A stretch of DNA of 64,000 nt from Bolinopsis microptera. Lineage: Eukaryota > Ctenophora > Tentaculata > Lobata > Bolinopsidae. Location: the NCBI RefSeq assembly GCF_026151205.1, contig NC_087076.1, positions 11,940,902-12,004,901 of the forward strand. The letters are read 5' to 3'. Position numbers and translations under genes: made by a program. This document shows, piece by piece, positions 12,912-44,872 of the stretch. Position 1 is the first letter of the stretch, and each line of letters opens with the position of its first letter. The notes under the pieces are model-generated. The model saw nothing but the letters and a program-made list of their open reading frames with translations, was not told the origin of the DNA and searched no databases.

Positions 12912-14079
12912 CTGTCTTCATCAGTGTTACTCTAGACATTTCCTTCAGAAGTTATTCTCCCACTCAGTATTAACTCTCTGTCTTCGTCAGTGTTACTCTA
13001 CATTTCGCTCAGTAGTTATTCTTCCGCTCAGTATCAACTCTCTGTCTTCATCAGTGTTATTCTACATTTCCCTCAGTAGTTATTCTCCCACTCAGTGTTA
13101 AATCTCTGTCTTCATCAATGTTACTCTAGACATTTCCCTCAGTAATTATTCTCCCACTCAGTATCAACTCTCTGTCTTCATCAGTGTAACTCTACATTTC
13201 TCTCAGTAGTTATTCTCCCACTCAGTATTAACTCTCTGTCTTCATCAGTGTTACTCTACATTTCTCTCAGCAGTTATTCTTCCACTCAGTATTAACTCTC
13301 TGCCTTCGTCAGTGTTACTCTATATTTCCCTCAGTAGTTATTCTCCCAATCAGTGTTAACTCTCTATCTTCATCAGTATTACTCTAGACATTTCCTTCAG
13401 AAGTTATTCTCCCACACAGTATTAAAGTATTAACTCTCTGTCTTCGTCAGTGTTACTCTATATTTCCCTCAGTAGTTACTTTTCCACTCAGTGTTAACTC
13501 TATATCTTCATCAGTGTTACTCTAGACATTCCTTCAGTAGTTATTCTCCCACTCAGTATTAACTCTCTGCCTTCATCAGTGTTAATCTACATTTCCCTCA
13601 GTAGTTACTCTCTCATTTAGTGGTAACTCTCTGTCTTCATCAGTGTTACTCTAGACATTTCCCTCAGTAATTATTCTCCGACTCAGTATCAACTCTCTGT
13701 CTTCATCAGTGTAACTCTACATTTCTCTCAGTAGTTATTCTCCCACTCAGTATTAACTCTCTGTCTTCATCAGTGTTACTCTACATTTCTCTCAGCAGTT
13801 ATTGTTCCACTCAGTATTAACTCTCTGACAAGTGACAAGTAGTAACGCACTAGTTCTCTTCAAAACAGTAGACCAAGGGTTTCCTTCTCCTGAGAACAGT
13901 AAGTACTCTCTGTCTTCGTCAGTGTTACTCTATATTTAGCTCAGTAGTTATTCTCCTTACTACATTATATGTGCAAGGCAAATTTCTGGAGAATCGAGTA
14001 TTTTTTTGTAGTAATAATTTGAATTATAAAGCGACAAAATATTATGTGTTCTCTCTTGGTTTGATTTTTTGAATAACAG

Positions 14080-15033
14080 CCAGTAATTTTAGAAGGTAAA
14101 CGGTCAAGCAAAGTGTGCAAGGTCGTTGATGGAGTATTCCATGTGAAATCCTCTCACCAGTCTGAGCCCCACCAACTGAACATCAGAGGACCAACTTGCA
14201 CCTGCAGAAACTTCAGCAGGACTCACATCCCCTGCAGACATATTTTTCAATCTATCGATGATGGTTTAATGAAATGGGAGGACCAACCTGAAGATTACAG
14301 AAACATACCGTTCTTCGTAAAAGATAAAGGTCTGTTAAATTGATCTGTATGCATGTTTACATTCCAATTTGAATAGACAAGACAAAATTGAGGTTCATAA
14401 CTCGTTCATGTGCTATGGCCGTGCGTCCGCGTCGATGTAGGAGGTGTGGAGCCTGCTTGTAGAGAAAATATGAAGTTTCCTACAGTAAATATTATTATCA
14501 ATATCAAAGGCAGGGCATTACTTCGACCTCCGAGGCGAGGTATCCGTGTGGACTCTGGTTGTTATCAGGGTTGGAAAGACAAAGATAATTTTGTCTGTTA
14601 AAGTGGGTTATCACTCTCTGCCATCAGAGTCATAAATCACATCTCCGCAGGGTTTGCAAGGTTTTCCCTATTGCTTTGCTTCCAATTCTTATAATAGTCA
14701 AAATATAAAATCCGATATTATTTTTGCAGGAAGTGATATTGGGATATGGCCAGCTGATGCAGATGTAAACAAATGCTGCGATTATCCAGCATCAGAAGAC
14801 GAGGATGAAGAAGTAGAAGATGATGAGGTTGGAGGAAATGGGGATAAAAGAAAGAAGAAACGGGACATAGACTATTATATAAAGGAGATTGGCGGGAGCT
14901 TTCAAACAGAATAACTTCCTTCGTTAATGATCCCGAGTTTGACGTGATGGACGATGATGTCCGTGCATTATTATATAAGAAACTGTCAGATACCGCCAAT
15001 GATGTGGCATCCTATATTTACAAAAGAAACTAA
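14080..15033 (+). CDS. SWIM zinc-finger protein, C-terminal exons, frameshifted
   Basis: Two exons are supported: 14080-14329 (after acceptor aataacag, ending phase 1 at aaag|gtctgt) and 14730-15033 (after ttttgcag; the G+GA join keeps the frame). The first encodes a SWIM motif, CTC...RTHIPCRHI (C-x-C-xn-C-x-H), followed by the W..QPEDYRNIPFF block usual in ZSWIM-type proteins. SWIM domains bind zinc and often mediate DNA or protein contacts. The second encodes an acidic run (about 14795-14830) and a basic KRKKK patch. The frame then stops at 14914, but a shifted frame continues from about 14870 to a TAA at 15031-15033 with a coherent helical C-terminus (RITSFVNDPEFDVMDDD...). One indel near 14850-14880 would join them. 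The gene is either freshly broken or contains a sequence error. Upstream exons were not found. Confidence 0.6.
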
Positions 15034-15117
15034 TATAGATAACATAGATAAGATTATGTTTGATAATATATTACTTTAAAAGCCGTGCAATCATTTTAGA
15101 TATTAGATATTAAACTA

Positions 15118-15625
15118 ACCATATTATGATATTCTCCGTCTAACTATTCGATCTGTCACCATCTCACTATTCAATCTGTCTCAACGTTCATTCTCTGTTT
15201 AACTATTCAATCTCTGTCTCAGTGTTCATTTTCTTGTTTAACTATTCAATCTTTGTCTCAGCGTTCATTCTCTGTCTCGACATTCATTTTCCGTCTGACT
15301 ATTCAATCTGTCTCAATGTTCATTCTCTGTCTCAATATTCAATCTGTCTCAACGTTCATTATGTGTTTAACTATTCAATCTCTTTCTCAGTGATCATTCT
15401 CTGTTTAACTATTAAATCACTGTTCATTCCTGTCTCGACGTTAATTCTCCGTCTCATTATTCAATCTCTGCATCAGTGTTCATTCTCTATTTTAGAGTTA
15501 ATTCCCTGTCTTACCTTTCAATCTTTCTCGGTGTTCATTCTCTGTCTGACTGTTCAATTTCTGTCTCACTGTCCATTCTCTGTCTCGCTGTTCAATCTTC
15601 GTGTTTCTTTTAAAGTGTTACAGTG
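15118..15625. repeat. Degenerate CT-rich minisatellite
   Basis: Iterations of ctattcaatctctgtctcagtgttcattctctgttta-like text with heavy drift. Style and composition resemble the 64-bp array upstream, but the unit is different. The open frame through it is a composition effect. Confidence 0.75.
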
Positions 15626-16309
15626 ACAAGGAGACCGAATGATATTGTTGTAAAATAAAAAGCTTGTCCGCTTTAGTTATAGTGATATTAAAACATATAC
15701 AACACCATGTATTATGAAATTTTAGATTTTGTTACAAAATATGGACAGTGAATTTGATGTTGTCAGTTGTTGTCTAATAATACAAAGATACAAGACGTGA
15801 GGCGCGGCGACATTATAAATTTTAGAATTGCCCGCGCATTTTGCTACTTTGCCGCGGCTCCACTAGTTTTTAACGTCTACCACAAAAGGGTATCCTTCAG
15901 TATATACTTGCATGCACGGCTGTGCATATGTACATGTAGTATGTTGGTATTTAGTATATGCCCCTGTATATGTAAAATTACATTTACACCAGACCAAATT
16001 ATTTACAATGCAGCAAACAAAATTGGTGCTCTAACCAGAGCCCTCTCGCTTGCAGTAGCGCGCGACCGCAGTACGCGTAGACATATGGCTATGTGAAACA
16101 AAATTGCAAAAATCCGATTGTCATCCAATTTCATTTATTACTAATTCTATGAAGAATAATGATAAACACAAAAGGGCGCAAACATTAAATTAACATATGA
16201 TATTAAATTTTAAAGCAAGGGCCGAAAAAGTTTTTTTTTTATAAAAAAATTTAAATAAACTTTTAAAATGTAAACATTATTTTTTAATCAATAGTAAACG
16301 TATTTTTAC

Positions 16310-16485
16310 CTGGCACGCCAATCCCAATGAGCAGCGCTCTTTTCAAGTTTCTCATATTTATATTGAGATTACCAAGTAAACAAATAATGCATTACCTGGG
16401 GACCCCAGGCTATTATGTTCATAAACATTATTGATTATAAAGATTTGGCGGAATGACAGGCTGAGCATGGCCCAGTAAATAATGC
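16310..16485. repeat. Dispersed repeat related to 44.6 kb and 45.6 kb
   Basis: The sequence cctggcacgccaatcccaa recurs in related form near 44625-44665. The segment 16395-16480, with accccaggctattatgttcat and gatttggcggaatgacaggc, recurs almost exactly at 45655-45727. These are copies of an interspersed element. Confidence 0.7.
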
Positions 16486-16589
16486 ATTATATTGTCTGCG
16501 CGCGGGAATCGCGTTGCTTGCATTAACTCAAGGTTAAAACATATTTTGTATCAATTTAAAAATGCAATAGAAAATGAACTTAATTGACG

Positions 16590-16730
16590 ATGTCTAATGT
16601 CAATTCATGGCAGCTCGGCGCGGCACAGTTAGTAGCACAGTAAATAGCGCATTTCGCCGATCTAGCCAGAGAAGCCTCATTGAGTGCGCGGCGCGGCTCA
16701 GTAACGCATCGCGCTACAAAAAATGAACTA
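16590..16730. repeat. Dispersed CG-rich repeat, second copy of 7845-7930
   Basis: Shares ttgacgatgtc, tcgccgatct and gcatcgcgctacaaaa in the same order as 7835-7930, with drift between. The family is unidentified. Confidence 0.55.
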
Positions 16731-18426
16731 AAGCCAAGCATACTTAAATTTTTATTTCAAATGCAAATTTACAATTCATAAAACTGAAAACACGTTTTAT
16801 TAATTATCAAAACCAATATAATTTTATGTTTAGTTTTTGATTTCCAGCTTTTAATAATAAGCAATGCTGCGCTCATTTTGCGATTTTTTAAATTGTCAAC
16901 AAAAACTATTTAAGTAAAATGCTGATGATAAATTTTAATTAGTTGACTGCCATTTCGCAATTAAGATTACCAAGCGCCGCGCATGAATTCACCAAAATAT
17001 TTGAATCAGAATCGAGCGCTACATGATAGCTTGTGATACATTTTAAAATAATTAACAAGTACATGCAAGTTAGATTTGCATTTGTTATCCAGCCAGGTCA
17101 CCAAGCTGTGATTGGTACAGGATTTATTCTGGTAATTATGCTCGGAGGATATCAGTGACGCGATTCGCACTACTGTGTAAGCTGCAGTATAGCTGTAATA
17201 GTCTACCGCCATTCGGAATGAGTGTGAACTTGCTTACCAGGCAATCATGATTTCCGCTTGGTACTCATCAGGTCTCTAAGAAAGCCATCAGTGTGCTGAT
17301 ATGCACTGTCATATGTACTTCCTAGAAGCAGCACACGGCCCATTTCGGACTTGCACGAGTTATAATTATTATCCAGCTTCTTCATTTTCAGCATAATGTT
17401 CCATTACTTGTTGATTGACGATGGCAATTTGTCCCTGATCCAATTCGAAGCTCTGTTACGATCTCGTTACGAAGTGAAGCAAGCATGATAATGCACACGC
17501 TGAGTCGAGCGGTGACGTCCACCAAGTTACTTGAATATCAGATAGCTGGTATACCGTTGATCTTGTCGGGTTCTTCGAAATATTGTCGAAACCTAAACAT
17601 GACATTTAACATACCTATTTATATACTTATTAAGTTTTATTTTATTGCCGAATTAGAATTACAAGTGTATTTGTAAATACTGCTGGATTACGGTCAATTT
17701 TAAACTGACGTAGTCCGGTCTTAAGTCCCCGCTTTCCATGACTTTTTATACAGTTGTCAGGCTTGATTGACTTGTCACCCCATTATGATAATCAGCTTCT
17801 TTTTTTACTGACTATCTGGAAGTTTTGCTTAACAACGTTTTTTACAAGGATTTACGATCGAAAATTGCTTGCTTGAATTGAATCATTAGTGTTTGAAGAA
17901 GTAGTAAGTATTTGGTAGATCATCCTCTTTCAAAAAGCATCTTGGAATCAATGTCCATGATCCGCTACACTACAGGACCAAGAACCTCTTTGCTCCCATC
18001 ATCATCACCACCTGATGTACAGCCAGGGTTCTGCCTGTTTGAAATCAGGTTAATAATTACCAATTCTTTAAGTTCCATCTCCCTCTTCCCCTGAACTCTC
18101 CCCTCCACTGCTCTCTCCCTTTCCATCCCTCCCTTTCACTCTCAATCTCCCTCTTCTCTCTTTCCCTCTAGTCTTACTCTCCCACATCATCTGCCTCCCC
18201 TTTCCACCTCCGCCTCTGACTCACTTTCCCTTTCCCTCTCCCCCTTCTCTGCCTCCGCCTCTCAATCTCTGCCTTCCATTTGCCTCTCCTCTCTGCATCT
18301 CCCCTTTCCCTCATCCTTTTCCACTTACAGTTCCCCTTTTGTCTGCTTCCTCCTTTGTTTGCCTCTCCCTTACTGGGGGGGGTGTCACGTCCGTCTATGT
18401 CCGCTTGTCTCATAGAATCCAAAAAG

Positions 18427-18540
18427 GACAGGACATAGGCGGACATAGGCGGACATAGGCGGACATAGGCGGACATAGGCGGACATAGACGGACATAGGC
18501 GGACATAGACGGACATATACGGACATTAGCGGACATTAAT
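18427..18540. repeat. 12-bp tandem array ggacataggcgg
   Basis: About nine head-to-tail copies with variants ggacatagac and ggacattagc, forming the inner part of the left terminal repeat. The complementary frame reads as a repetitive ORF and is not a gene. Confidence 0.9.
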
Positions 18541-18585
18541 GGACACCTAAATTGCTAAATAAAATGTTCAATTTTTGCTGTTATA

Positions 18586-18690
18586 GGGGGATCATGTTTT
18601 TTGTCCGTTCGGTACCCTATATTTTCAAAACGGACAAAAAATAGAGCGGACAAAAACGGACAAAAATGGAAATAACATTTAGATGCTTCC
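18586..18690. repeat. Leader of the GGGGG-ATCATG / TGTCCG hairpin family, nested copy
   Basis: It begins gggggatcatgttttttgtc, contains a hairpin of tgtccgtt against aacggaca, and ends in taacatttagatgcttcctc, where the pyrimidine satellite begins. The same leader, in the same order, starts the element at 58870 and recurs at 59787. Confidence 0.8.
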
Positions 18691-21600
18691 TCCTCGTCCT
18701 CGTCCTCCTCCTCGACCTCCTCCTGGGTCTTCCTGATCTTCCTCAGTCCTCTTCCTCCTCCCCTCCTCAGTCCTCCTCCTACTCCTCCTCCTCGTCCTCG
18801 TCCTCCTCATCAGTCCTCAACAGTCCTCCTCCTCCCCAGTCCTCCTCCTCCTCCTGAGTCCTCCTCCTGGGTCCTCCTCCTGGGTCCTCCTCCTCCTCTT
18901 CCTCCTCAGTCCTCCTCAGTCCTCCTCCTCATCCTTCTCCTCAGTCCTCCATCCTCCTCCTCAGTCCTCCCCCAGTCCCCCTCAGCTCCTCTTCCTCCTA
19001 TTCAGTCCTCCTCCTCCTCCTCCTCAGTCCTCCTCCTTCTCAGTCCTCCTCAGTCCTCCTCCTCCTCCTGAGTCCTCCTCCTCCTCCTCCTCCTCCTCCT
19101 CTTCCCTCTCAGTCATCCTCCTCAGTCCTCCTCCTCCTGGGCCCTCCTCCTCCTCTTCATCCTCCTCCTCTTCCTCCTCGGTCCTCAGTCCTCCTCCTCA
19201 TCCTTCTCATCAGTCCTCCTCCTCCTCAGTCCTCTCCCAGTCCCCCTCCTTCTCCTCCTCCTATTCAGTCCTCCTCCTCCTCCTCCTCCTCCTCAGTCCT
19301 CCTTCTCATTTCTCCTAAGTCATCCTCCTCAGTCATCCTCCTCAGCCATCCTCCTCAGCCATCCTCCTCAGCCATCCTCCTCAGTACTCCTCAGTCCTCC
19401 TCCTTCTCAGTCATCGTCACTCCTCCTCCTCAGTCCTCCTGAGTCCTCCTCCTCCTCCTGGGTCCTCCTCCCCTCCTCCTCCTGGGTCCTCCTCCTGGGT
19501 CTTCCTGATCCTCCCCAGTCCTCTTCCTCCTGAGTCCTCCTCCTCCCTCTCAGTCATCCTCCTCAGTCATCCTCCTCAGCCATCCTCCTCAGCCATCCTC
19601 CTCAGCCATCCTCCTGTGCCATCCTCCTCAGTACTCCTGAGTCCTCCTCCTTCTTAGTCATCGTCAGTCCTCCTCCTCAGTCCTCCTGAGTCCTCCTCCT
19701 TCTCCTGGGTCCTCCTCCTGGGTCCTCCTCCTGGGTCCTCCTCCTCCTCTTCCTCCTCAGTCCTCCTCAGTCCTCCTCCTCATCCTTCTCCTCAGTCCTC
19801 CATCCTCCTCCTCAGTCCTCCCCCAGTCCCCCTCAGCTCCTCTTCCTTCTATTCAGTCCTCCTCCTCCTCCTCCTCAGTCCTCCTCCTCCTCAGTCCTCC
19901 TCAGTCCTCCTCCTCCTCCTGAGTCCTCCTCCTCCTCCTCCTCCTCCTCCTCTTCCCTCTCAGTCATCCTCCTCAGTCCTCCTCCTCCTGGGCCCTCCTC
20001 CTCCTCTTCATCCTCCTCCTCTTCCTCCTCGGTCCTCAGTCCTCCTCCTCATCCTTCTCATCAGTCCTCCTCCTCCTCAGTCCTCTCCCAGTCCCCCTCC
20101 TTCTCCTCCTCCTATTCAGTCCTCCTCCTCCTCCTCCTCCTCCTCAGTCCTCCTTCTCATTTCTCCTAAGTCATCCTCCTCAGTCATCCTCCTCAGCCAT
20201 CCTCCTCAGCCATCCTCCTCAGCCATCCTCCTCAGTACTCCTCAGTCCTCCTCCTTCTCAGTCATCGTCAGTCCTCCTCCTCAGTCCTCCTGAGTCCTCC
20301 TCCTCCTCCTGGGTCCTCCTCCCCTCCTCCTCCTGGGTCCTCCTCCTGGGTCTTCCTGATCCTCCCCAGTCCTCTTCCTCCTGAGTCCTCCTCCTCCCTC
20401 TCAGTCATCCTCCTCAGTCATCCTCCTCAGCCATCCTCCTCAGCCATCCTCCTCAGCCATCCTCCTGTGCCATCCTCCTCAGTACTCCTGAGTCCTCCTC
20501 CTTCTTAGTCATCGTCAGTCCTCCTCCTCAGTCCTCCTGAGTCCTCCTCCTCCTCCTGGGTCCTCCTACTCCTCCTCCTCGTCCTCAGTCCTCCTCATCA
20601 GTCCTCAACAGTTCTCATCCTCCCCAGTCCTCCTCCTCCTCCTGAGTCCTCCTCCTGGGTCCTCCTCCTGGGTCCTCCTCCTCCTCTTCCTCCTCAGTCC
20701 TCAGTCCTCCTCCTCATCCTTCTCCTCAGTCCTCCATCCTCCTCCTCAGTTCTCCCCCAGTCCCCCTCCTCCTCCTCCTATTCAGTCCTCCTTCTTCTCA
20801 GTCCTCCTCAGTCCTCCTCCTCCTCCTCCTGAGTCCTCCTCCTCCTCCTCCTCTTCCCTCTCAGTCATCCTCCTCAGTCCTCCTCCTCAGTCCTCGTCCT
20901 CCTGGGTCCTCCTCCTCCTCTTCATCCTCCTCCTCTTCCTCCTCGGTCCTGAGTCCTCCTCCTCATCCTTCTCATCAGTCCTCCTCCTCCTCAGTCCTCT
21001 CCCAGTCCCCCTCCTTCTCCTCCTCCTATTCAGTCCTCCTCCTCCTCCTCCTCCTCCTCCTCCTCAGTCCTCCTTCTCATTTCTCCTAAGTCCTCCTCCT
21101 GAGTCCTCCTCCTCCTCCCTCTCAGTCATCCTCCTCAGTCATCCTCCTCAGCCATCCTCCTCAGCCATCCTCCTCAGCCATCCTCCTCAGTACTCCTCAG
21201 TCCTCCTCCTTCTCAGTCATCGTCAGTCCTCCTCCTCAGTCCTCCTCAGTCCTCCTCCTCCTCCTGGGTCCTCCTCTTCCTCCTCCTCCTGGGTCCTCCT
21301 CCTGGGTCTTCCTGATCCTCCCCAGTCCTCTTCCTCCTCGGTCCTCAGTCCTCCTCCTCATCCTTCTCATCAGTCCTCCTCCTCCTCAGTCCTCTCCCAG
21401 TCCCCCTCCTTCTCCTCCTCCTATTCAGTCCTCCTCCTCCTCCTCCTCCTCAGTCCTCCTTCTCATTTCTCCTAAGTCCTCATCCTGAGTCCTCCTCCTC
21501 CTCCCTCTCAGTCATCCTCCTCAGTCATCCTCCTCAGCCATCCTCCTCAGCCATCCTCCTCAGTACTCCTCAGTCCTCCTCCTTCTCAGTCATCGTCAGT

Positions 21601-22440
21601 CCTCCTCCTCAGTCCTCCTGAGTCCTCCTCCTCCTCCTGGGTCCTCCTCCTCCTGGTTCCTCCTCCTGGGTCTTCCTGATCCTCCCCAGTCCTCTTCCTC
21701 CTCCCCTCCTCAGTCCTCCTCCTTCTCCTCCTCCTCGTCCTCAGTCTTCCTCATCAGTCCTCAACAGTCCTCCTCCTCCCCAGTCCTCCTCCTCCTCCTG
21801 GGGCCTTTTCCTGGGTCCTCCTCCTGGGTCCTCCTCCTCCTGGGTCCTCCTTCTCCTCCTCAGTCCTTCTCCTCCTCCTCTTCAGTCCTCTTCCTCCTCT
21901 TCCTCCTCCTCCTCCCTCTCAGTCATCCTCCTCAGCCATCCTCCTCAGTCCTCCTCCTTCTCAGTCCTCCTGAGTCCTCCTCCTCCTCAGTCATCCTCCT
22001 TAGTTCTCCTCCTCCTCCTAGGTCCTCCTTCTGGGTCCTCCTCCTCCTCCTCCTCCTCCTGGGTCTTCCTGATCCTCCTCCTCCCTTTCAGTCATCCTCC
22101 TCAGTCATCCTTCTCAGTCAGTCAGTCATCCTCCTCAGCCATCCTCCTCAGCCATCCTCCTCAGCCATCCTCCTCAGTACTCTTTAGTACTCTTCAGTCC
22201 TCCTCCTTCTCAGTCCTCCTCAGTCCTCCTCCTGAGTTCTACTCCTCCTGAGTCATCCTCCTTGGTCCTTCTCCTGGGTCCTCCTCCTGGGTCTTCCTGA
22301 TCCTCCCCAGTTCTCTTCCTCCTCCCCTCCTCAGTCCTCCTCCTACTCCTCCTCGTCCTCAGTCCTCCTCATCAGTCCTCAATTGTCCTCCTCCTCCCCA
22401 GTCCTCCTCCTTCTCCTCCTCCTGGGGCCTTTTCCTGGGT
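18690..22440. repeat. Pyrimidine satellite of CTC and CAGTCCTCCTC units
   Basis: About 3.75 kb with almost no purines except in cag, gag and ggg triplets. Local units are ctc, cagtcctc, cagccatcctcct and tgggtcctcctc. A higher-order repeat of about 851 bp is visible: the block with tcctcccccagtcccc recurs from 18962 to 19813, and the block ending gatcctccccagtcc recurs from about 19505 to 20356. Later copies are rearranged. Open frames (poly-Ser/Pro/Leu) are not genes. Confidence 0.95.
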
Positions 22441-22554
22441 CCCTATATAATTTGATATAATAAGTTAAAGCTATTAATAGCTTTAGTGTGATTAATAAGT
22501 CGTTTGTTTTGTACAAGATTATAATACAAGTTGCGAAAAATTCTCAAAATGTTT

Positions 22555-22760
22555 GTCCGCTAATGTCCACCAATGTCCGCTAATGTCCACCAATGTCCGT
22601 CCGAGTCCGCCTATGTCCGTCCGGGTCCGCCTATGTCCGTCCGAGTCCGCCAATGTCCGTCCAAGTCCGCCAATGTCCGTCCGTGTCCGCCAATGTCCCA
22701 AAAAACACGTCCGTTGTCTCATAGAATCCAAAAAGGACAGGACATAGGCGGACATAGACG
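22555..22760. repeat. Tandem TGTCCGTCCGAGTCCGCC array, right terminus
   Basis: About ten units of 17-20 bp built on tgtccg, mostly complementary in sense to the left-end array. It ends with the shared segment gtctcatagaatccaaaaag, which also lies at 18410-18430. Confidence 0.9.
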
Positions 22761-22879
22761 GACATGACACCCCCCCCCTTACTGCATCCGCCTTTCTGAT
22801 CATTCTCCCTCTCCCCTCCCCCACTGCCTCCGCCTCTGCATCATTCTCTCACCTTCCATTTCCTCTTCCTCTCTGCCTC

Positions 22880-24373
22880 CAACAATCAGCTGCATGATTT
22901 AACATACTGTTTTAGACATTCAATTACGTCGTAATTTCTGGATTGAAATATTTTCTATGCATAGTTCAATGCTCTAACTAAAATTTGATGTTAAAAGTTT
23001 GAAATTTACCTTGATCACGTTGTTGCAACAAATAAAGGAAAATACTTCCTCTTCTTAAGAAAAGTAATGGTCAACATGTCAATACAAATAACCACATCAT
23101 ATTTATGCTCTAAAATTATTTGTTATAATGTAGCAGTGTTGAATGTATTAATGCTAAGCTATAGACTTAAAGACTAGTATATATATAGTAGTATACATTC
23201 AACAATCAACATCTTATTACACTGGTCTAATGGAATTACGATACATGGAGGCAGGAGGCCTTCAACACTTTCTTGTAATATTTATTTTAAGTTGCTTATG
23301 TGCTCTCAAATGTTTTTTTTCCATACACCACTTTTAAAAAGTTGAGTATGCTTTTGGCGCAGTGAATCTCGCACAATGCGCAAACTCCTGCAGGAACTTC
23401 CCGACATTGTAGAGACCTGAGACCTCGACTAAAGTTAACCATTTTCTACTGTTTATATTAGAGGAGGACACATTTAGAACTCCTTCCATACTCCTTCATG
23501 ACTAAATTGACGATTTAGAGAATTTTAAACACCCTATTGTAGCCAGGGTTTCTCCCAACTACAAGCTAAAACGAGGATTTAATAATTTCCTGTTATATAT
23601 TCATTCGATAAATATGACAGATTTGAAGTGATCCAATTAGATTATATTGATGAAAGATGGTGCTTTTTTTGCATAATATAATATTCGCAACATTAATAAT
23701 ATTTTCTGTCACTTTATGATGTTACATAATATTGTATTTTCATTACTAAATCAATCCTGTTCAGCGGAAATACTAGATTGTAACGTTCTTTGTGCATAAT
23801 ATTTAGCATATAATGAATTATTTTAATGTGCATATTAAAATTAAGATTAGAATAAACATCAAACAGCAGTGTGAACATTGTTCACTCCATCAGTAAACTC
23901 TAAATTTACAGTTCAGAAATTTATAACATGATTCGACGTATCAAAATCAATTCTTATTGTTATATACAAAAAAAAAAGAAACACTGCAACAATAAAATTC
24001 ACAACGCAGTGTGAACATTGTTCACTTCATATTTTTATAGCTCAATAAACTCAAAATTTTTCAGTTTAGAAATTTGTAACATGATTTGACGAGGTAACGG
24101 TTTAAAATTTCAAAAACAAATTTTTTACTTGTACAATCATCGGCTCGATCACTTTCCGACGGTATCTTGTTTACTTTCTGGCAAATAAGACAGGTCAAGT
24201 TTTTGTCTGCTTTAAATTTAAATGTCAAGATGGTACTCAATAACCAGAACGATACTTTAAACCGGTGTTGAACTGGATCCGGCTAGTAAATGATACTTTT
24301 GTTGAGTTCCGTTTTACCAGCAATTGACCAAATATCAGAACGTTTATTGACCTTGTATATTTTTGTATTAGGA
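22880..24373. other. Upstream region of the IMPDH gene
   Basis: AT-rich, no open frame of note. It holds a two-copy repeat with a palindromic core (23866-24100) and a remnant related to the hairpin at 5102 (about 23130-23210). The coding exon at 24384 follows an acceptor (tgtattag), so a 5' UTR exon and promoter probably lie in this stretch. Confidence 0.4.
23866..24100. promoter_or_regulatory. Two copies of a module containing palindrome GTGAACATTGTTCAC
   Basis: The 15-base inverted repeat occurs exactly at 23871-23885 and 24011-24025, each followed by similar text (cagt(t)tagaaattt.taacatgatt.gacg). The copies are about 140 bp apart and 360-500 bp upstream of the first IMPDH coding exon. 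It could be a duplicated transcription-factor site or only a repeat; the sequence alone does not decide. Confidence 0.35.
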
Positions 24374-24383
24374 ATTTAAGGAA

Positions 24384-43842
<19,459 letters not shown>

Positions 43843-44536
43843 AGGGATTGCTGGAATATTTTACACTCCGCGCTGGACGACCAATTCCTCGCTTGACAAC
43901 CTTGAACTTACCCGCCTACCCGGGTTCTTGGCAGCTTTTACTACAGTTTTCGTTGTGTACATAATGTTAATGTTAATGATTTATCGTGACCTAATTTATG
44001 GCAAAAGTTTTTTTTTTCAAAAACGAAATTGCATCCCAACTTTGCACGATTATATAAGTTTATTTATGACCTTTAGAATGGTTTAGTTTTAAGAGATATC
44101 GGCCGCATATTGGTTTATCGATCGTGCAATTCAAAGGCTTAATAATAATATGTTTTCAAAATGTTTAGTAATTTATGATTTAAGAAATATTATAGGAATT
44201 TGAACCCAATCACCAATGGTGTAACTACTCTGTTTGCTGATGTTGGCTAAAACCGCTATCACATATCACAATTTTATTACTATTTATGTCCATAGTTACA
44301 GGTTAGACTTAGGAATGTTCATTTAAAAAAACATTCGGCGATGACAGACTGTCAGAGAAATGAATACTTTCATTTATGTTTACTTTCGATTAACTTATGT
44401 CTCACTAAAACTCTTGTAGTGTAATTTGTAATTGCGTATCCGAAGTCTATTCCCAGCAGATAACTTACCTAAGTTTATGTTGTGGCTTCGCGCTTCTCTC
44501 ACATCACACACGATTTTGCGTGGCCGCATTGGCGTC

Positions 44537-44872
44537 ACCTAGCTTGATATCCTATTGCTCGCTGCTCTCACGTATTATATCAGGAAGCTTGAAAAGAACG
44601 CTGCGCACACAGCGCAGGGATTCAGGATTGGCGTGCCAGGTAACATTTACCTGGCGCGCTAATCCCAATTGGACGGATGTTACTCGTCTAAATTTCTTCG
44701 AAGTAGCGCGCGCCGCTTTCTTCTCGAAATGTGGCAAGTGCTACGAAGTAGCGCGCGCCGGGCCAAATCATTAACAATGGTCAAATCCCAATGCGTGGCG
44801 CTCTTTTCGCGGAGCTATTATACGTGAGAGGAGCGAGCAATAGACTCAAGACTAGCAATATAGCAAGCTAGG
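44537..44872. mobile_element. Imperfect inverted-repeat element
   Basis: The left arm (acctagcttg, then ctattgctcgctgctctcacgt) is matched by the right arm (acgtgagaggagcgagcaatag, then gcaagctaggt). A second inner palindrome, ggcgtgccaggta / tacctggcgcgc, sits at 44630-44660. No target duplication was established. Confidence 0.5.
44669..44790. repeat. Dispersed repeat, first copy
   Basis: The block ggacggatgttactcgtcta through cgggccaaatcattaacaat recurs at 46076-46195 with a 10-bp insertion. Both contain paired gaagtagcgcgcgccg motifs. Confidence 0.85.

Larger units (their letters stand above)
10490..13975. repeat. 64-bp CT-rich minisatellite field, split by a LINE
   Basis: The unit is about 64 bp and includes ctctctgtcttcatcagtg, then a ctacatttctctcagtag block, then ttattctcccactcag. 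Copies run from about 10490 to 11493 and resume from about 12910 to 13820, with a last partial run near 13905-13955. Copies differ by point changes and small insertions. Open frames here change with copy number and are not genes. Confidence 0.9.
15626..18050. other. Intergenic DNA with CG-rich dispersed repeats
   Basis: No convincing gene. It contains dispersed repeat copies at 16310-16485 and 16590-16730, described separately, and other CG-rich islands (about 15795-15860 and 16970-16985) in an AT-rich background. Confidence 0.4.
18375..22775. mobile_element. 4.4 kb TIR element filled with pyrimidine satellite
   Basis: The ends are inverted: ggggggtgtcacgtccgtct at 18377 and the near reverse complement agacggacatgacacccccc at the right. 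The 8-bp sequence cccttact flanks both sides (18367-18374 and 22776-22783), although the adjoining C-run makes the exact length ambiguous. Inside each end is an array of the same short motif family, ggacataggcgg at 18427-18540 and its complement with variants at 22555-22760. The core is satellite. No transposase is visible. An 8-bp target duplication would suit a hAT-type transposase, but that is inference. Confidence 0.7.

Noticed and set aside
18427-22760. CRISPR-like regular repeats
   Set aside because: The arrays are contiguous tandem repeats without unique spacers in a eukaryotic genome.
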